Below, piece by piece: positions 6,306-15,951 of a DNA stretch of 64,000 nucleotides; position 1 is the first letter of the stretch; every line of letters begins with the position of its first letter. The notes under the pieces are model-generated. The model saw nothing but the letters and a program-made list of their open reading frames with translations, ran no database searches and was not told the origin of the DNA. Position numbers and translations under genes: made by a program. The stretch spans positions 237,388 through 301,387 of the forward strand of contig NZ_MRST01000021.1 in the NCBI RefSeq assembly GCF_001902145.1, in the 5' to 3' direction. This DNA is from Pseudomonas fluorescens (GTDB taxonomy: Bacteria; Pseudomonadota; Gammaproteobacteria; Pseudomonadales; Pseudomonadaceae).

Positions 6306-8000
6306 ATGCACAGTTATGACTATTGGCTGATCATCGCCTTCTTCGCCGTGGTATTGGTGCCGGCACCGTTCCTGGGGCGGTTCTATTACAAGGTGATGGA
6401 GGGCCAGCGCACCTGGCTGACCCCGGTGTTGGGGCCTGTCGAGAAGGCCTGTTATCGCCTCTCGGGCGTGGACGCACAGCAGGAACAAAGCTGGCAGAAG
6501 TACATGCTGGCCTTGCTCGCATTCAACCTCGCCGGCTTCCTGTTGCTCTTCTCTATTCTGTTATTTCAAGGCTCCCTCCCGCTGAACCCGCAAAAACTGC
6601 CGGGCCAGGAATGGACCCTGGCGTTCAACACCGCCGTCAGTTTCATGACCAATACCAACTGGCAGAACTACAGCGGCGAGGCATCCCTGAGCTACCTCAG
6701 CCAGATGGCCGGCCTTACGGTGCAGAACTTCGTCAGTGCGGCGACCGGTCTCGCCGTCCTGGTCGCCTTGTGCCGTGGGATCGGGCGCAAATCTGCCCAG
6801 ACCCTGGGCAACTTCTGGGTCGACATGACCCGCGCCACCCTCTACGGCCTGCTGCCGTTGTGCCTGGTGCTGGCGCTGTTTCTGGTATGGCAGGGCGTGC
6901 CGCAAACCTTCGCCCATTATGTTGATGCCGTCACGCTGCAGGGCGTGGACCAGGTGATTCCCCTGGGGCCGGCCGCCAGCCAGATTGCGATCAAACAACT
7001 GGGCACTAACGGCGGTGGCTTCTTCGGCGTGAACTCGGCGCATCCATTCGAAGACCCGACCGCCTGGGCCAATCTGTTCGAAGTGGCCTCGATCATTCTG
7101 ATCCCGGTGGCGTTGGTGTTTACCTTCGGCCATTACGTCAAGGACCTGCGCCAGAGCCGGGCGATCCTTGCGTGCATGCTGGCGCTGTTCCTGATCGGCG
7201 GTGCGACGTCGCTGTGGTCCGAATACCAACCCAATCCAACCCTCAACAACCCTGCCGTGGAGCAAACCGCACCGCTGGAAGGTAAGGAAACACGCTTTGG
7301 CACCACCGGTACCGTGTTGTGGTCGGTGACCACCACCGCAGCGTCCAACGGTTCGGTCAATGGCATGCAGGACAGCCTCAGCCCCCTGAGCGGGATGGTG
7401 GCGCTGGTCAACATGATGGTCGGCGAAGTGATCTTCGGCGGTGTCGGTGCCGGTATGTACGGCATGTTGCTCAACGTGCTGATCGCGGTGTTCCTCGCCG
7501 GCCTGATGATCGGCCGCACGCCGGAATATCTGGGCAAAAAACTCCAGGCCAAGGAAGTGCAATTGCTGGTGGTGACCCTGCTGGTGATGCCGGTCGGCGT
7601 GCTGGTGTTGAGTGCCATCGCTGCCAGCCTGCCCGGCCCGGCAGGTGCCATCAGTAACCCAGGCCCCCATGGCTTCAGCCAGTTGCTGTACGCCTACACC
7701 TCGGCCAGTGCCAACAACGGTTCGGCGTTTGCTGGCCTCGGCGCCAACACCCCGTTCCATAACCTGATGTTGGGCCTGGGCATGCTGATCGGCCGCTTTG
7801 GCTACATCCTCCCGGTACTGGCCCTGGCCGGCAGCCTGGCGATGAAGAAGACCGCGCCGATTGGCCAGAACAGCTTCCCCACCCATGGTGCGCTGTTTGT
7901 GACCCTATTGACCGTGACCATTTTGCTGGTGGGCGGCCTGACTTTCCTGCCGACGCTGGCGCTTGGGCCTATCGCTGAACATCTGAGCATGGGCTTCTAA
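6306..8000 (+). CDS. kdpA: KdpA, potassium-binding channel subunit of Kdp ATPase
   Basis: 564 residues, the usual KdpA length, with about ten membrane segments. Four selectivity-filter-like P loops are visible: SFMTNTNWQNYSGE, QLGTNGGGFFGVNSAHPFEDP, SVNGMQDSLSPLSG and SANNGSAFAGLG. KdpA is a member of the superfamily of K+ transporters and takes K+ from the periplasm into the Kdp complex. GGAG lies 7 nt upstream of the ATG. Second gene of kdpFABC. Confidence 0.97.
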   Translation: MHSYDYWLIIAFFAVVLVPAPFLGRFYYKVMEGQRTWLTPVLGPVEKACYRLSGVDAQQEQSWQKYMLALLAFNLAGFLLLFSILLFQGSLPLNPQKLPGQEWTLAFNTAVSFMTNTNWQNYSGEASLSYLSQMAGLTVQNFVSAATGLAVLVALCRGIGRKSAQTLGNFWVDMTRATLYGLLPLCLVLALFLVWQGVPQTFAHYVDAVTLQGVDQVIPLGPAASQIAIKQLGTNGGGFFGVNSAHPFEDPTAWANLFEVASIILIPVALVFTFGHYVKDLRQSRAILACMLALFLIGGATSLWSEYQPNPTLNNPAVEQTAPLEGKETRFGTTGTVLWSVTTTAASNGSVNGMQDSLSPLSGMVALVNMMVGEVIFGGVGAGMYGMLLNVLIAVFLAGLMIGRTPEYLGKKLQAKEVQLLVVTLLVMPVGVLVLSAIAASLPGPAGAISNPGPHGFSQLLYAYTSASANNGSAFAGLGANTPFHNLMLGLGMLIGRFGYILPVLALAGSLAMKKTAPIGQNSFPTHGALFVTLLTVTILLVGGLTFLPTLALGPIAEHLSMGF

Positions 8001-8006
8001 AGGGAC

Positions 8007-10070
8007 ATGAAAATGAATATGCCTGCAAAAAACGCGGCCCCGGTCAAACCCCAGGAGCCCGCCAAAACCGCTATCTCGGCCCTGTGGCGCCCGGCACTGG
8101 TCCAGGCGTTCGTCAAGCTGGACCCACGCCAACTGCAACGCTCGCCAGTGATGCTGGTGGTGGAGCTGACGGCCATCCTCACCACCGTGTTGTGCTTTGT
8201 GCCCGATACCACCGTGCCCACCTTTGTTGCGGTGCAAATCGCGGTGTGGCTGTGGTTCACCGTGCTGTTCGCCAACTTCGCCGAAGCCTTGGCCGAAGGC
8301 CGTGGCAAGGCCCGCGCCGACAGCCTCAAGGCTGGCAGCGAAGGCTTGAGCGCCCGCCGCCAGGAAGCCGATGGCAGCTTCAAGGTGGTACCGGCCACCA
8401 GCCTGCGCAAGGGTGATGTGGTGCGTGTGGCCGCCGGAGAAATGATCCCCGGTGATGGCGAGGTCGTCGAAGGTATTGCAGCGGTCAACGAAGCGGCGAT
8501 CACCGGCGAATCTGCCCCGGTCATCCGCGAGTCCGGCGGCGACCGCTCGGCCGTCACCGGCAACACGCGGCTGGTCTCGGACTGGCTGCTGATCCGCATC
8601 ACCGCCAACCCGGGCGAGTCCACCCTGGACCGCATGATCGCGCTGGTGGAGGGCGCCAAACGCCAGAAAACTCCCAACGAAGTCGCGCTGGATATCCTGC
8701 TGATCGGCCTGACCCTGATCTTCCTGCTGGTGGTGGTGACCTTGCAGCCGTTCGCCCACTTCGCCAATGGCAGCTTGCCTTTGGTGTTCCTGGTCGCACT
8801 GCTGGTGACGCTGATTCCTACCACCATTGGCGGCTTGTTGTCGGCCATTGGGATTGCCGGCATGGACCGCCTGGTGCGTCTCAACGTGATCGCCAAGTCT
8901 GGCCGCGCGGTGGAAGCGGCGGGGGACGTGCATGTGTTGCTGCTGGACAAGACCGGCACCATCACCTTCGGCAACCGTCGTTGCTCGGCCGTGGTCGCTG
9001 CACCTGGCGTCAGTGGTCGCGAATTGGCCGAAGGCGCGCTGCTGGCGTCCCTGGCCGATGATACGGCGGAAGGCAAGTCCATCGTTGAATACCTGCGCGC
9101 CTTGCACCCCCAGGCCGAGCCGAGCCTGGAGGCGTTGACCGCGGTGCCCTTCAGCGCCGAGACCCGTTTGTCCGGTGTCGACTATCAGGGCCGTGTGTTC
9201 CGTAAAGGCGCGGTGGACTCGCTGCTGGCGTTTATCGGCCAGCAACGCAGCGACCTGCTGCCTGCGCTGTCGCGGGAAATCGACAAGATCGCCCAAAGCG
9301 GCGGCACGCCCTTGCTGGTGTGCGCCGATGGCAAGTTGCTGGGGGCGATCCATCTCAAGGACGTGGTCAAGCCAGGTATCCGTGAGCGTTTTGCCGAGTT
9401 GCGCAAGTTGGGGATTCGCACCGTGATGGTCACTGGCGACAACCCGCTGACCGCCGCCGCGATTGCCGCTGAAGCGGGGGTGGACGATGTGCTGGCCGAA
9501 GCCACGCCAGAGAAGAAACTCGCGCGTATTCGTCATGAGCAGAACGACGGTCGCCTGGTCGCTATGTGCGGCGACGGCGCCAACGACGCCCCGGCGCTAG
9601 CCCAGGCTGACGTCGGCATGGCCATGAACGACGGCACCCAGGCCGCGCGCGAAGCCGCCAATATGGTCGACCTCGACAGCGACCCGACCAAGCTGCTGGA
9701 CGTGGTGCAGATCGGCAAGGAATTGCTGGTGACCCGTGGCGCGCTGACGACCTTTTCCATCGCCAACGACGTGGCCAAGTATTTTGCGATCCTGCCGGCG
9801 CTGTTTGCCTCGATCTACCCGCAGCTGGGCGTGCTCAACATCATGCACTTGCAGAGCCCGCAGAGCGCGATCCTCTCGGCCATCGTGTTCAACGCGCTGA
9901 TTATCGTGGTGCTGATCCCGTTGGCCCTGCGCGGTGTGCGCGTACAGGCGGCGAGTGCGGCGGCCTTGCTGCGGCGCAACCTGCTGATCTATGGGCTGGG
10001 CGGATTGTTGGTGCCGTTCGTGGGGATCAAGGCCATCGACATGCTGCTGACCGCGCTGCACCTGGTTTGA
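8007..10070 (+). CDS. kdpB: KdpB, P-type ATPase subunit of Kdp
   Basis: 687 residues. P-type ATPase signatures: actuator TGES loop in [12 protein letters not shown], phosphorylation site [13 protein letters not shown] with Asp314 as the phosphorylated residue, nucleotide-binding KGAVDSLL, and hinge TGDNPLTA followed by [19 protein letters not shown]. It hydrolyses ATP to drive K+ import through KdpA. The first ATG is 6 bp after the kdpA stop with AGGG close by; the next in-frame ATG at 8013 is spaced better from that AGGG, so the exact start is open by two residues. Confidence 0.97.
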   Translation: MKMNMPAKNAAPVKPQEPAKTAISALWRPALVQAFVKLDPRQLQRSPVMLVVELTAILTTVLCFVPDTTVPTFVAVQIAVWLWFTVLFANFAEALAEGRGKARADSLKAGSEGLSARRQEADGSFKVVPATSLRKGDVVRVAAGEMIPGDGEVVEGIAAVNEAAITGESAPVIRESGGDRSAVTGNTRLVSDWLLIRITANPGESTLDRMIALVEGAKRQKTPNEVALDILLIGLTLIFLLVVVTLQPFAHFANGSLPLVFLVALLVTLIPTTIGGLLSAIGIAGMDRLVRLNVIAKSGRAVEAAGDVHVLLLDKTGTITFGNRRCSAVVAAPGVSGRELAEGALLASLADDTAEGKSIVEYLRALHPQAEPSLEALTAVPFSAETRLSGVDYQGRVFRKGAVDSLLAFIGQQRSDLLPALSREIDKIAQSGGTPLLVCADGKLLGAIHLKDVVKPGIRERFAELRKLGIRTVMVTGDNPLTAAAIAAEAGVDDVLAEATPEKKLARIRHEQNDGRLVAMCGDGANDAPALAQADVGMAMNDGTQAAREAANMVDLDSDPTKLLDVVQIGKELLVTRGALTTFSIANDVAKYFAILPALFASIYPQLGVLNIMHLQSPQSAILSAIVFNALIIVVLIPLALRGVRVQAASAAALLRRNLLIYGLGGLLVPFVGIKAIDMLLTALHLV

Positions 10071-10097
10071 CCTGTCTGATTTATTGAGGATTTGACT

Positions 10098-10643
10098 ATG
10101 ACAAACATCATCCGCCCAGCCCTGAGCTTGCTGGTACTCATGACCCTGATCACCGGCGTGGCCTACCCGCTGGTAGTCACCGGCGTGGCCCAAGTGGCCT
10201 TCCCCGATCAGGCCAATGGCAGCCTGGTGCGCGACGCCAGCGGCAAGGTGCGCGGCTCCAGCCTGATCGCCCAGGACTTTACCGGCGACAGCTGGTTCCA
10301 CCCACGCCCGTCAGCCGGTGCTTTTGCCACAGTGTCCAGCAGTGCCAGTAACCTGGGCCCCAGCAATCCGGCCTTGGCGACACGCATATTCGAGGATGCC
10401 AGCAAGCAGTCAGTGCCTGGCCAGGGCCCGGTGCCACTGGCCTCGCTGACAACCTCCGGCAGCGGCCTTGATCCACACTTGCCACCGCAGGCGATTGCCT
10501 ATCAACTGGCGCGAGTAGCGGCGGCGCGAAATGTGCCAGTGTCGACCTTGCAGCGGTTGCTGGATGAGCACATCGAAAGCCCGTTGGTAGGCCCGCCCGT
10601 AGTAAACGTCCTGGCCCTGAACATGGTCCTGGAACAACTCTGA
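10098..10643 (+). CDS. kdpC: KdpC, accessory subunit of Kdp ATPase
   Basis: 181 residues from the ATG at 10098, preceded by GAGGA at 7 nt; the TTG two codons upstream is less likely. One N-terminal membrane helix ([20 protein letters not shown]) and a periplasmic domain with family motifs [35 protein letters not shown], and [25 protein letters not shown]. KdpC assists KdpA/B assembly and K+ binding. It ends the structural operon; a REPIN follows 5 bp after its stop. Confidence 0.96.
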   Translation: MTNIIRPALSLLVLMTLITGVAYPLVVTGVAQVAFPDQANGSLVRDASGKVRGSSLIAQDFTGDSWFHPRPSAGAFATVSSSASNLGPSNPALATRIFEDASKQSVPGQGPVPLASLTTSGSGLDPHLPPQAIAYQLARVAAARNVPVSTLQRLLDEHIESPLVGPPVVNVLALNMVLEQL

Positions 10644-10648
10644 CCCAC

Positions 10649-10748
10649 TGTAGGAGCGAGCTTGCTCGCGAAGGTCGTTAACGATAACGCGGGCGTCCAG
10701 CCTAAACGCGGCGCTCTTGAGTTTTTCGCGAGCAAGCTCGCTCCTACA
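10649..10748. repeat. REPIN (TAGGAGCGAGCTTGCTCGCGA type) between kdpC and kdpD
   Basis: Perfect outer arms TGTAGGAGCGAGCTTGCTCG... and ...CGAGCAAGCTCGCTCCTACA enclose a middle segment with AACGATAACGCG. Nearly the same 100-bp unit occurs at 13422, 47847, 56228 and 63752. Confidence 0.93.
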
Positions 10749-10774
10749 TCATTGAATTATCGAAGGACCACAGC

Positions 10775-13426
10775 ATGAGCGACGCCGGCCGCGCCGATGC
10801 CCTGTTAGCCGATCTGCCCCGGGACGGCCGTGGCCGGCTCAAAGTCTTCCTCGGCGCCGCGCCCGGTGTGGGCAAGACCTACGCCATGCTTCAGGCGGCC
10901 CACACCCAACTGCGCCAGGGCGTGCGCCTGATCGCTGGGGTGGTTGAAACCCACGGCCGCGCCGAGACCGAAGCTTTGCTCAGCGGCCTGCCGCAACAAC
11001 CGCTGTTGCGCAGCGAATACCGTGGCGTGATGCTCGAAGAAATGGACCTAGACGGCCTGCTCGCCGCCAAGCCAAAGCTGGTGCTGGTGGACGAACTGGC
11101 CCACAGCAACGCCCCCGGCAGCCGTCATGAAAAACGCTGGCAAGACATTCAGGAACTGCTCGCCGCGGGTATCAACGTGTTCACCACGGTCAACGTCCAG
11201 CACCTGGAAAGCCTCAACGACCAAGTGCGCGGTATCACCGGCGTGCAAGTGCGCGAAACCCTGCCGGATTGGGTGCTGCAAGAGGCCGACGAACTGCTGC
11301 TGATCGACCTGCCGTCTCGCGAGCTGCTCGAGCGCCTGCGTGACGGCAAGGTGTATGTGCCCGAACAGGCGCGTGCGGCCATCGATGCGTTTTTCACCCA
11401 GACCAACCTCATGGCCCTGCGCGAGCTGGCCATGCAAACCGCCGCCGCCCACGTCGACGATGACCTGGCCCAGGGCTATCGCCAACTCGGCCAGGCCGCG
11501 CCGGCGGTGCGCGGGCGCCTGCTGGTCGGCGTGGATGGGGATGCGCAAGCCGAACGCCTGGTGCGCCATGCCAGTCGTGTGGCCCAGCGTCGGCATTTGC
11601 CCTGGAGCCTGGTGCACATCGACAACGGCCGTGCGCGGGATGAGCAATCGCGCCTGCGCCTGCAGAACGCCCAGCAACTGGCGGAGCGGCTGGGCGGGGA
11701 GGTGGTATTGCTGCGCGCTGGGGAAGTGGCCAAGACCCTGATCCAGCACGCCGCCGAGCGCCGTGCCAGTTTAGTGCTGGTGGGGCAGTCACGGATGCGC
11801 TGGCGGCGGCGCCTGTTCGGTGGCGGCCTGGCGGCACGCCTGTTGCGCAATGCTCGCGGCTTGGAAATCAACGTCCTCGACAGCGATGACATGCCTGCAC
11901 CGCCACGCCTGCCGGAGGTACGCGGGTTGGTGTGGTTCGATTACGCCTTGGCGGTGGTGGCAACCCTCGTTGCTACCGCAGTGGCCTGGGCCGTGTCCAG
12001 TGCGTTGCCGCTGCCGAATATCTCGCTGGTGTTTCTCGCCGCCGTGCTGTTGGTGGCGGTGCGCAGCAGCCTGGGGCCTTCCCTGGTGTGTGCGGCACTG
12101 TCGTTTCTGACTTACGATTTTCTGTTTATTCCACCGAATTTTTCCTTCGCCATCCAGCGCGAAGAAGACGTGCTGACCCTGTTGTTCTTTCTGTTGATGG
12201 CGGCGTTGACCGGCAACCTCGCCGCACGCCAGCGCCGCCAGTTGCAGGCGTTGCGCGATACCCAGGAAGAAACCAGCGAGCTGCTCGACCTGTCGCGCAA
12301 GCTCACCGCTGCCACCGACCGCCAAGCCGTTATCAGCGCAGCCGCCCACCATCTGCAAGGTTGGAACGAGCTCGACCTGTGCCTGGTCAATCGCGACGGT
12401 CAGGGCGGCTGGACGGTCGAGACCGGTGGCCCGTTGACCCTCACCGAAGCCGAACGCGCCGCCGCCGATTGGGCCTGGCAGCATGATCAGCCGGCCGGCA
12501 TGGGTACCGGCACCTTACCGTTTGGACGTTGGTGGTGGTGGCCGCTGTCGGGGGAAGAGGGGCCTTTGGGGTTGCTGGGTGTCAGTGCCAAGCCTGGCCT
12601 GGAATTGAGCGGGCAACGTCGACGCTTGCTCACCGCGTTGAGCCAACCGCTGGCCCAGGCGCTGGCGCGGGCACAATTGGGGCAGGAGTTGGAATCGGCG
12701 CGCCTGCACGGCGAAACCGAACAGTTGCGCAGCGCTTTGCTCGCTTCGGTGTCCCACGACTTGCGCACGCCGTTGACGTCCATGCGCGGCAGCATCGACA
12801 GCCTGCTGGCCCTGGGTGAAGCCATCCCCCTGGAGGATCGTCGCGAGTTGCTGGAAGGTACCCGTGATGAAGCCGAGCGCCTCGACCGCTATATTCAGAA
12901 CCTGCTGGACATGACACGCCTGGGTCATGGTGCGCTGAAACTGGCACGCGATTGGGTGTCGCCCGGCGATATTGTCGGCAGTGCCCTTGGGCGATTGCGC
13001 GCCGTGCTGGCGCCGTTGCAGGTGAGCACCGATGTACCGCCGGAACTGCCTTTGTTGTATGTGCATGCGGCATTGATCGAGCAGGCCTTGGTCAATGTGC
13101 TGGAAAACGCCGCACGGTTTTCGCCACCCCAGGGTCGCTTGCAGTTGCGCGCTGGTGTGCAGGATGAGCAGTTGTTTTTTGCCGTAGCGGATGAAGGGCC
13201 GGGGATTCCCGAGGAAGAGCGTGCGAAGATCTTCGACATGTTCTACACCGCAGCCCGCGGTGATCGCGGCGGGCAGGGCACCGGCCTCGGCTTGGCGATC
13301 TGCCAGGGTATGGTCGGCGCGCACGGCGGGCATATCAGCGTGGCCGATGGCATTGACGGGCGGGGCACCTGCATCACTTTGTTTTTACCACTGCCCACAC
13401 AACCCGCCCTGGAACACAACCTGTAG
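10775..13426 (+). CDS. kdpD: KdpD, osmo/potassium sensor histidine kinase
   Basis: 883 residues. Order: N-terminal KdpD domain with a Walker A-like motif GAAPGVGKTYAML (about residue 28) and LVDELAH; a universal-stress-like domain (about 250-370); four membrane helices (about 395-490, DUF4118); a GAF-like linker; HisKA dimerisation domain with SVSHDLRTPLTSMRGS, phospho-accepting His661; and HATPase with NVLENAARFSP, DEGPGIPEEE and GGQGTGLGLAICQGMV. It senses low K+ or turgor and phosphorylates KdpE. REPINs separate it from kdpC upstream and kdpE downstream. The TAG stop at 13424-13426 lies within the first bases of the downstream REPIN. Confidence 0.97.
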   Translation: MSDAGRADALLADLPRDGRGRLKVFLGAAPGVGKTYAMLQAAHTQLRQGVRLIAGVVETHGRAETEALLSGLPQQPLLRSEYRGVMLEEMDLDGLLAAKPKLVLVDELAHSNAPGSRHEKRWQDIQELLAAGINVFTTVNVQHLESLNDQVRGITGVQVRETLPDWVLQEADELLLIDLPSRELLERLRDGKVYVPEQARAAIDAFFTQTNLMALRELAMQTAAAHVDDDLAQGYRQLGQAAPAVRGRLLVGVDGDAQAERLVRHASRVAQRRHLPWSLVHIDNGRARDEQSRLRLQNAQQLAERLGGEVVLLRAGEVAKTLIQHAAERRASLVLVGQSRMRWRRRLFGGGLAARLLRNARGLEINVLDSDDMPAPPRLPEVRGLVWFDYALAVVATLVATAVAWAVSSALPLPNISLVFLAAVLLVAVRSSLGPSLVCAALSFLTYDFLFIPPNFSFAIQREEDVLTLLFFLLMAALTGNLAARQRRQLQALRDTQEETSELLDLSRKLTAATDRQAVISAAAHHLQGWNELDLCLVNRDGQGGWTVETGGPLTLTEAERAAADWAWQHDQPAGMGTGTLPFGRWWWWPLSGEEGPLGLLGVSAKPGLELSGQRRRLLTALSQPLAQALARAQLGQELESARLHGETEQLRSALLASVSHDLRTPLTSMRGSIDSLLALGEAIPLEDRRELLEGTRDEAERLDRYIQNLLDMTRLGHGALKLARDWVSPGDIVGSALGRLRAVLAPLQVSTDVPPELPLLYVHAALIEQALVNVLENAARFSPPQGRLQLRAGVQDEQLFFAVADEGPGIPEEERAKIFDMFYTAARGDRGGQGTGLGLAICQGMVGAHGGHISVADGIDGRGTCITLFLPLPTQPALEHNL

Positions 13427-13521
13427 GAGCGAGCTTGCTCGCGAAGGTCGTTAACGATAAAGATGGCGTCCTGAATGCACCCGGTGCCTAGAGGTTTTTC
13501 GCGAGCAAGCTCGCTCCTACA
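13422..13521. repeat. REPIN between kdpD and kdpE, supplying the kdpD stop codon
   Basis: Same 100-bp type as at 10649, with outer arms TGTAGGAGCGAGC... / ...GCTCGCTCCTACA. Its first bases (TGTAGG) overlap the last Leu codon and the TAG stop of kdpD. Confidence 0.93.
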
Positions 13522-13557
13522 GGGGGGTGATTTTTTAATGGGTTTTGATGAGACACC

Positions 13558-14247
13558 ATGAGCCAGACCGCGACGATTCTTGTCATTGATGACGAACCGC
13601 AGATCCGCAAATTCCTGCGCATCAGCCTGGCCTCCCAGGGCTATAAGGTGATCGAAGCCGGCACCGGCAACGAGGGCCTGGCGCAGGCGGCCTTGAGCAA
13701 ACCGGATCTGCTGGTGCTCGACCTGGGCCTGCCCGACATGGACGGCCAACAGGTGCTGCGCGAGTTTCGCGAATGGTCCACGGTGCCGGTGTTGGTGCTG
13801 TCGGTGCGGGCCAGCGAAGGTCAGAAGGTCGAGGCCCTCGACGGTGGCGCCAATGACTACGTGACCAAACCGTTCGGCATCCAGGAGTTTCTTGCCCGTG
13901 TGCGTGCGCTGTTGCGCCAGGCACCGGCCGGAGATGCCCAGGAAGCCGCCTTGAGTTTTGGCCCGCTGACGGTCGACCTGGCCTATCGCCGCGTTTTGCT
14001 GGACGGTGCCGAAGTGGCGCTGACCCGCAAGGAATACGCAGTGCTGGCGCAATTGGCGCGGCATCCGGGGCGGGTGATTACCCAGCAGCAACTGCTCAAG
14101 GACATCTGGGGGCCAACCCATACCGAGGACAGCCACTACCTGCGGATCGTGGTGGGGCACCTGCGCCAGAAGCTGGCGGATGACCCGACCCAGCCGCGGT
14201 TTATCGTGACTGAGGCGGGGGTGGGGTATCGGTTGCTAAGTGCTTGA
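13558..14247 (+). CDS. kdpE: KdpE, response regulator of kdpFABC
   Basis: 229 residues. The receiver domain (1-120) has the acidic pair DDE at 11-13, phosphorylatable Asp55 in LLVLDLGLPDMDG, the switch Ser in VLSVRAS and Lys in DYVTKPFG. An OmpR/PhoB winged helix follows (about 135-229) with ALTRKEYAVLAQLARHPGRV and DSHYLRIVVGHLRQKL. It should activate kdpFABC when phosphorylated by KdpD. It begins 37 bp after the REPIN that follows kdpD, so co-transcription with kdpD depends on read-through of that hairpin. Confidence 0.97.
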   Translation: MSQTATILVIDDEPQIRKFLRISLASQGYKVIEAGTGNEGLAQAALSKPDLLVLDLGLPDMDGQQVLREFREWSTVPVLVLSVRASEGQKVEALDGGANDYVTKPFGIQEFLARVRALLRQAPAGDAQEAALSFGPLTVDLAYRRVLLDGAEVALTRKEYAVLAQLARHPGRVITQQQLLKDIWGPTHTEDSHYLRIVVGHLRQKLADDPTQPRFIVTEAGVGYRLLSA

Positions 14248-14270
14248 GTTTATCGCTGTCTGGGCCGGCC

Positions 14271-14347
14271 CTTTCGCGAGCAAGCCCGCTCCCACACTTT
14301 GAATGTATTCACAGATCAAAATGTGGGAGCGGGCTTGCTCGCGAAAG
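14271..14347. repeat. REPIN after kdpE
   Basis: Inverted arms CTTTCGCGAGCAAGCCCGCT... and ...AGCGGGCTTGCTCGCGAAAG enclose about 25 bp. It lies between convergent kdpE and the patatin gene and may end both transcripts. Confidence 0.9.
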
Positions 14348-14374
14348 GGCCATCAGCAACACCCACACGCTCAC

Positions 14375-15412
14375 TCAACTCTGCTCACTCTCATACCGAT
14401 CCAACGTATCACTGGCAATCTCCCGCCCCAAAGCAATCAACTCCGGCGCTTTATAAAACTCGAAAAACCGGCACACCCGCTTCGGCACGTTGATCAGCAC
14501 ATCGGGCGGATACCCAGCGATCTTGTATTGCGCCAATGAGGTTTGCATCACCTCGAAACTCTGGTTGATCAGGTCCAGCAGCGACGCAGGCCCGACGTTA
14601 TCGATGATGAACGAGCCGGTTGCCGACTTCGGTGCGCCGGCTTTCTCCGGCGCGGCGGCAGGTTGTTGGGCTTCGGGTTCGGCAGACTCCAGCCATGGGT
14701 TGATTTCGGCGGCCTGGGCCTGCAAGGCTTCTTGTTCCAGCTTCATCAACTGCTCGGCCTGCTTGCGACGAAACGGCAGGTGCGAGCCCAATGACTTGGC
14801 CAGGCTGTTGAAGCGGCTCTTGAATGCGGGCGGGCGCTGGATTACCGGTAATTGGTAGTGCTTCTGGTTGGTGGCATTGAGGTTGACCGCAATGATCAAG
14901 TCGCAATGGCTCGACACCACCGGCACGATGGGCAGCGGGTTGAGCAGGCCGCCGTCCACCAGCATGCGGTTGCCCTGCATCACCGGCGTGAACAGGCTGG
15001 GGATTGCCGCCGAGGCGCGCATGGCTTGGTGCAGGCAGCCTTCCTGGAACCAGATCTCCTGTTGGTTGGTAAGGTCGGTGGCGACGGCGGTGTAGGGGAT
15101 GCGCAACTCTTCGATATTGATATCGCCGACAATCTTGCGGATCTGCCCGAACACCTTCTCACCACGAATTGCCCCCAGGCGAAAGCTCACATCCACCAGG
15201 CGCAATACGTCGAGGTAGTCCAGGCTTTCGATCCAATTGCGGTACTCGTCGAGCTTGCCGGCGGCGTAGATCCCACCCACCACGGCGCCCATGGAACAGC
15301 CGGCGATACAGGCGATGTCATAGCCGCGTCGTTCGATTTCTTCGATCACCCCGATATGGGCGTAGCCCCTGGCCCCACCGGAGCCCAGCACTAAGGCAAC
15401 ACGTTTTTTCAT
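14375..15412 (-). CDS. Patatin-like phospholipase (RssA family)
   Basis: 345 residues from the ATG at 15412, with AAGGA 7 nt upstream; ten extra codons upstream are not needed. The patatin domain occupies residues 5-200: oxyanion loop GSGGARGYAHIG, nucleophile elbow GCSMG with Ser40, and the catalytic Asp in VDGGLLNPLP. The C-terminal third has a Lys/Gln/Glu-rich predicted helix, an Ala/Pro linker and a small domain around SFIIDNVGPASLLDLINQSF. Such RssA-like proteins are predicted cytoplasmic or membrane-associated lipid hydrolases. Monocistronic, convergent with kdpE. Confidence 0.9.
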   Translation of the reverse strand: MKKRVALVLGSGGARGYAHIGVIEEIERRGYDIACIAGCSMGAVVGGIYAAGKLDEYRNWIESLDYLDVLRLVDVSFRLGAIRGEKVFGQIRKIVGDINIEELRIPYTAVATDLTNQQEIWFQEGCLHQAMRASAAIPSLFTPVMQGNRMLVDGGLLNPLPIVPVVSSHCDLIIAVNLNATNQKHYQLPVIQRPPAFKSRFNSLAKSLGSHLPFRRKQAEQLMKLEQEALQAQAAEINPWLESAEPEAQQPAAAPEKAGAPKSATGSFIIDNVGPASLLDLINQSFEVMQTSLAQYKIAGYPPDVLINVPKRVCRFFEFYKAPELIALGREIASDTLDRYESEQS

Positions 15413-15628
15413 GGCCGGATCCTTCGCAAAACAGGGGCCCACAATGCACCCATCAAGGGGCCTGCTTCAATCCTTGCTGACAGCGCGCAAGATTTTTCCA
15501 GGCTGATGATCAGGCTCGGGTATGCTCTGGCAATAGGTACTACCGATTTCAGGCTAAGGACAAGGCACTTTTCCCTGTAGGCAACGTCTACAGGCTACGA
15601 CTGAATTTGTATATTTGAGGTGTCATCA

Positions 15629-15907
15629 ATGAAAGCCTGGATGTGTGTGCCTGTGATCGTGTTGGCCTTGGCTGGCTGTGCCGGGAAAACCGCGTATCGC
15701 GACAGCTGCGGCTCGCAATTGGATGCCGCCTGGAAAGAACTGGACCTGGCCAAGGCCGAGGGTTTTGCCGGCACTGTCAGCTATTCCAAGGCGTTGTCGC
15801 TGTTGACCGGCGCCAAGACTCAGCAGCAATTCGAAGCGTTCGAAGGCTGCTCCAACAAAGCCCAGAAGGCGCGGTTCTATATTCGTGAGTCTCGCGCTGG
15901 GCGATGA
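15629..15907 (+). CDS. Small predicted lipoprotein, function unknown
   Basis: 92 residues. The N-terminus MKAWMCVPVIVLALAGCAGK is a lipoprotein signal with a lipobox (LAGC) placing the lipid-bearing Cys at residue 17. The mature part is short and helical, with two further Cys residues (DSCGSQ and EGCSNK) that could form a disulfide and a pattern KALSLLTGAKTQQQFEAFEG reminiscent of a single TPR-like helix pair. The ATG at 15629 was chosen because GAGGTG precedes it by 6 nt; the GTG three codons earlier is part of that ribosome-binding site. It lies 44 bp before the CHAD gene on the same strand. Confidence 0.8.
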   Translation: MKAWMCVPVIVLALAGCAGKTAYRDSCGSQLDAAWKELDLAKAEGFAGTVSYSKALSLLTGAKTQQQFEAFEGCSNKAQKARFYIRESRAGR

Positions 15908-15951
15908 CCTGCAGCGGCGAGTAGGATTTTTCATCGGAAAGTGAGGGCAGG

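Noticed and set aside
7905..9536. 543-codon minus-strand frame over kdpB
   Set aside because: Antisense shadow of a strongly conserved P-type ATPase gene.
10649..14347. REP hairpins considered as CRISPR repeats
   Set aside because: They are inverted pairs scattered between genes, not regularly spaced direct repeats with unique spacers.
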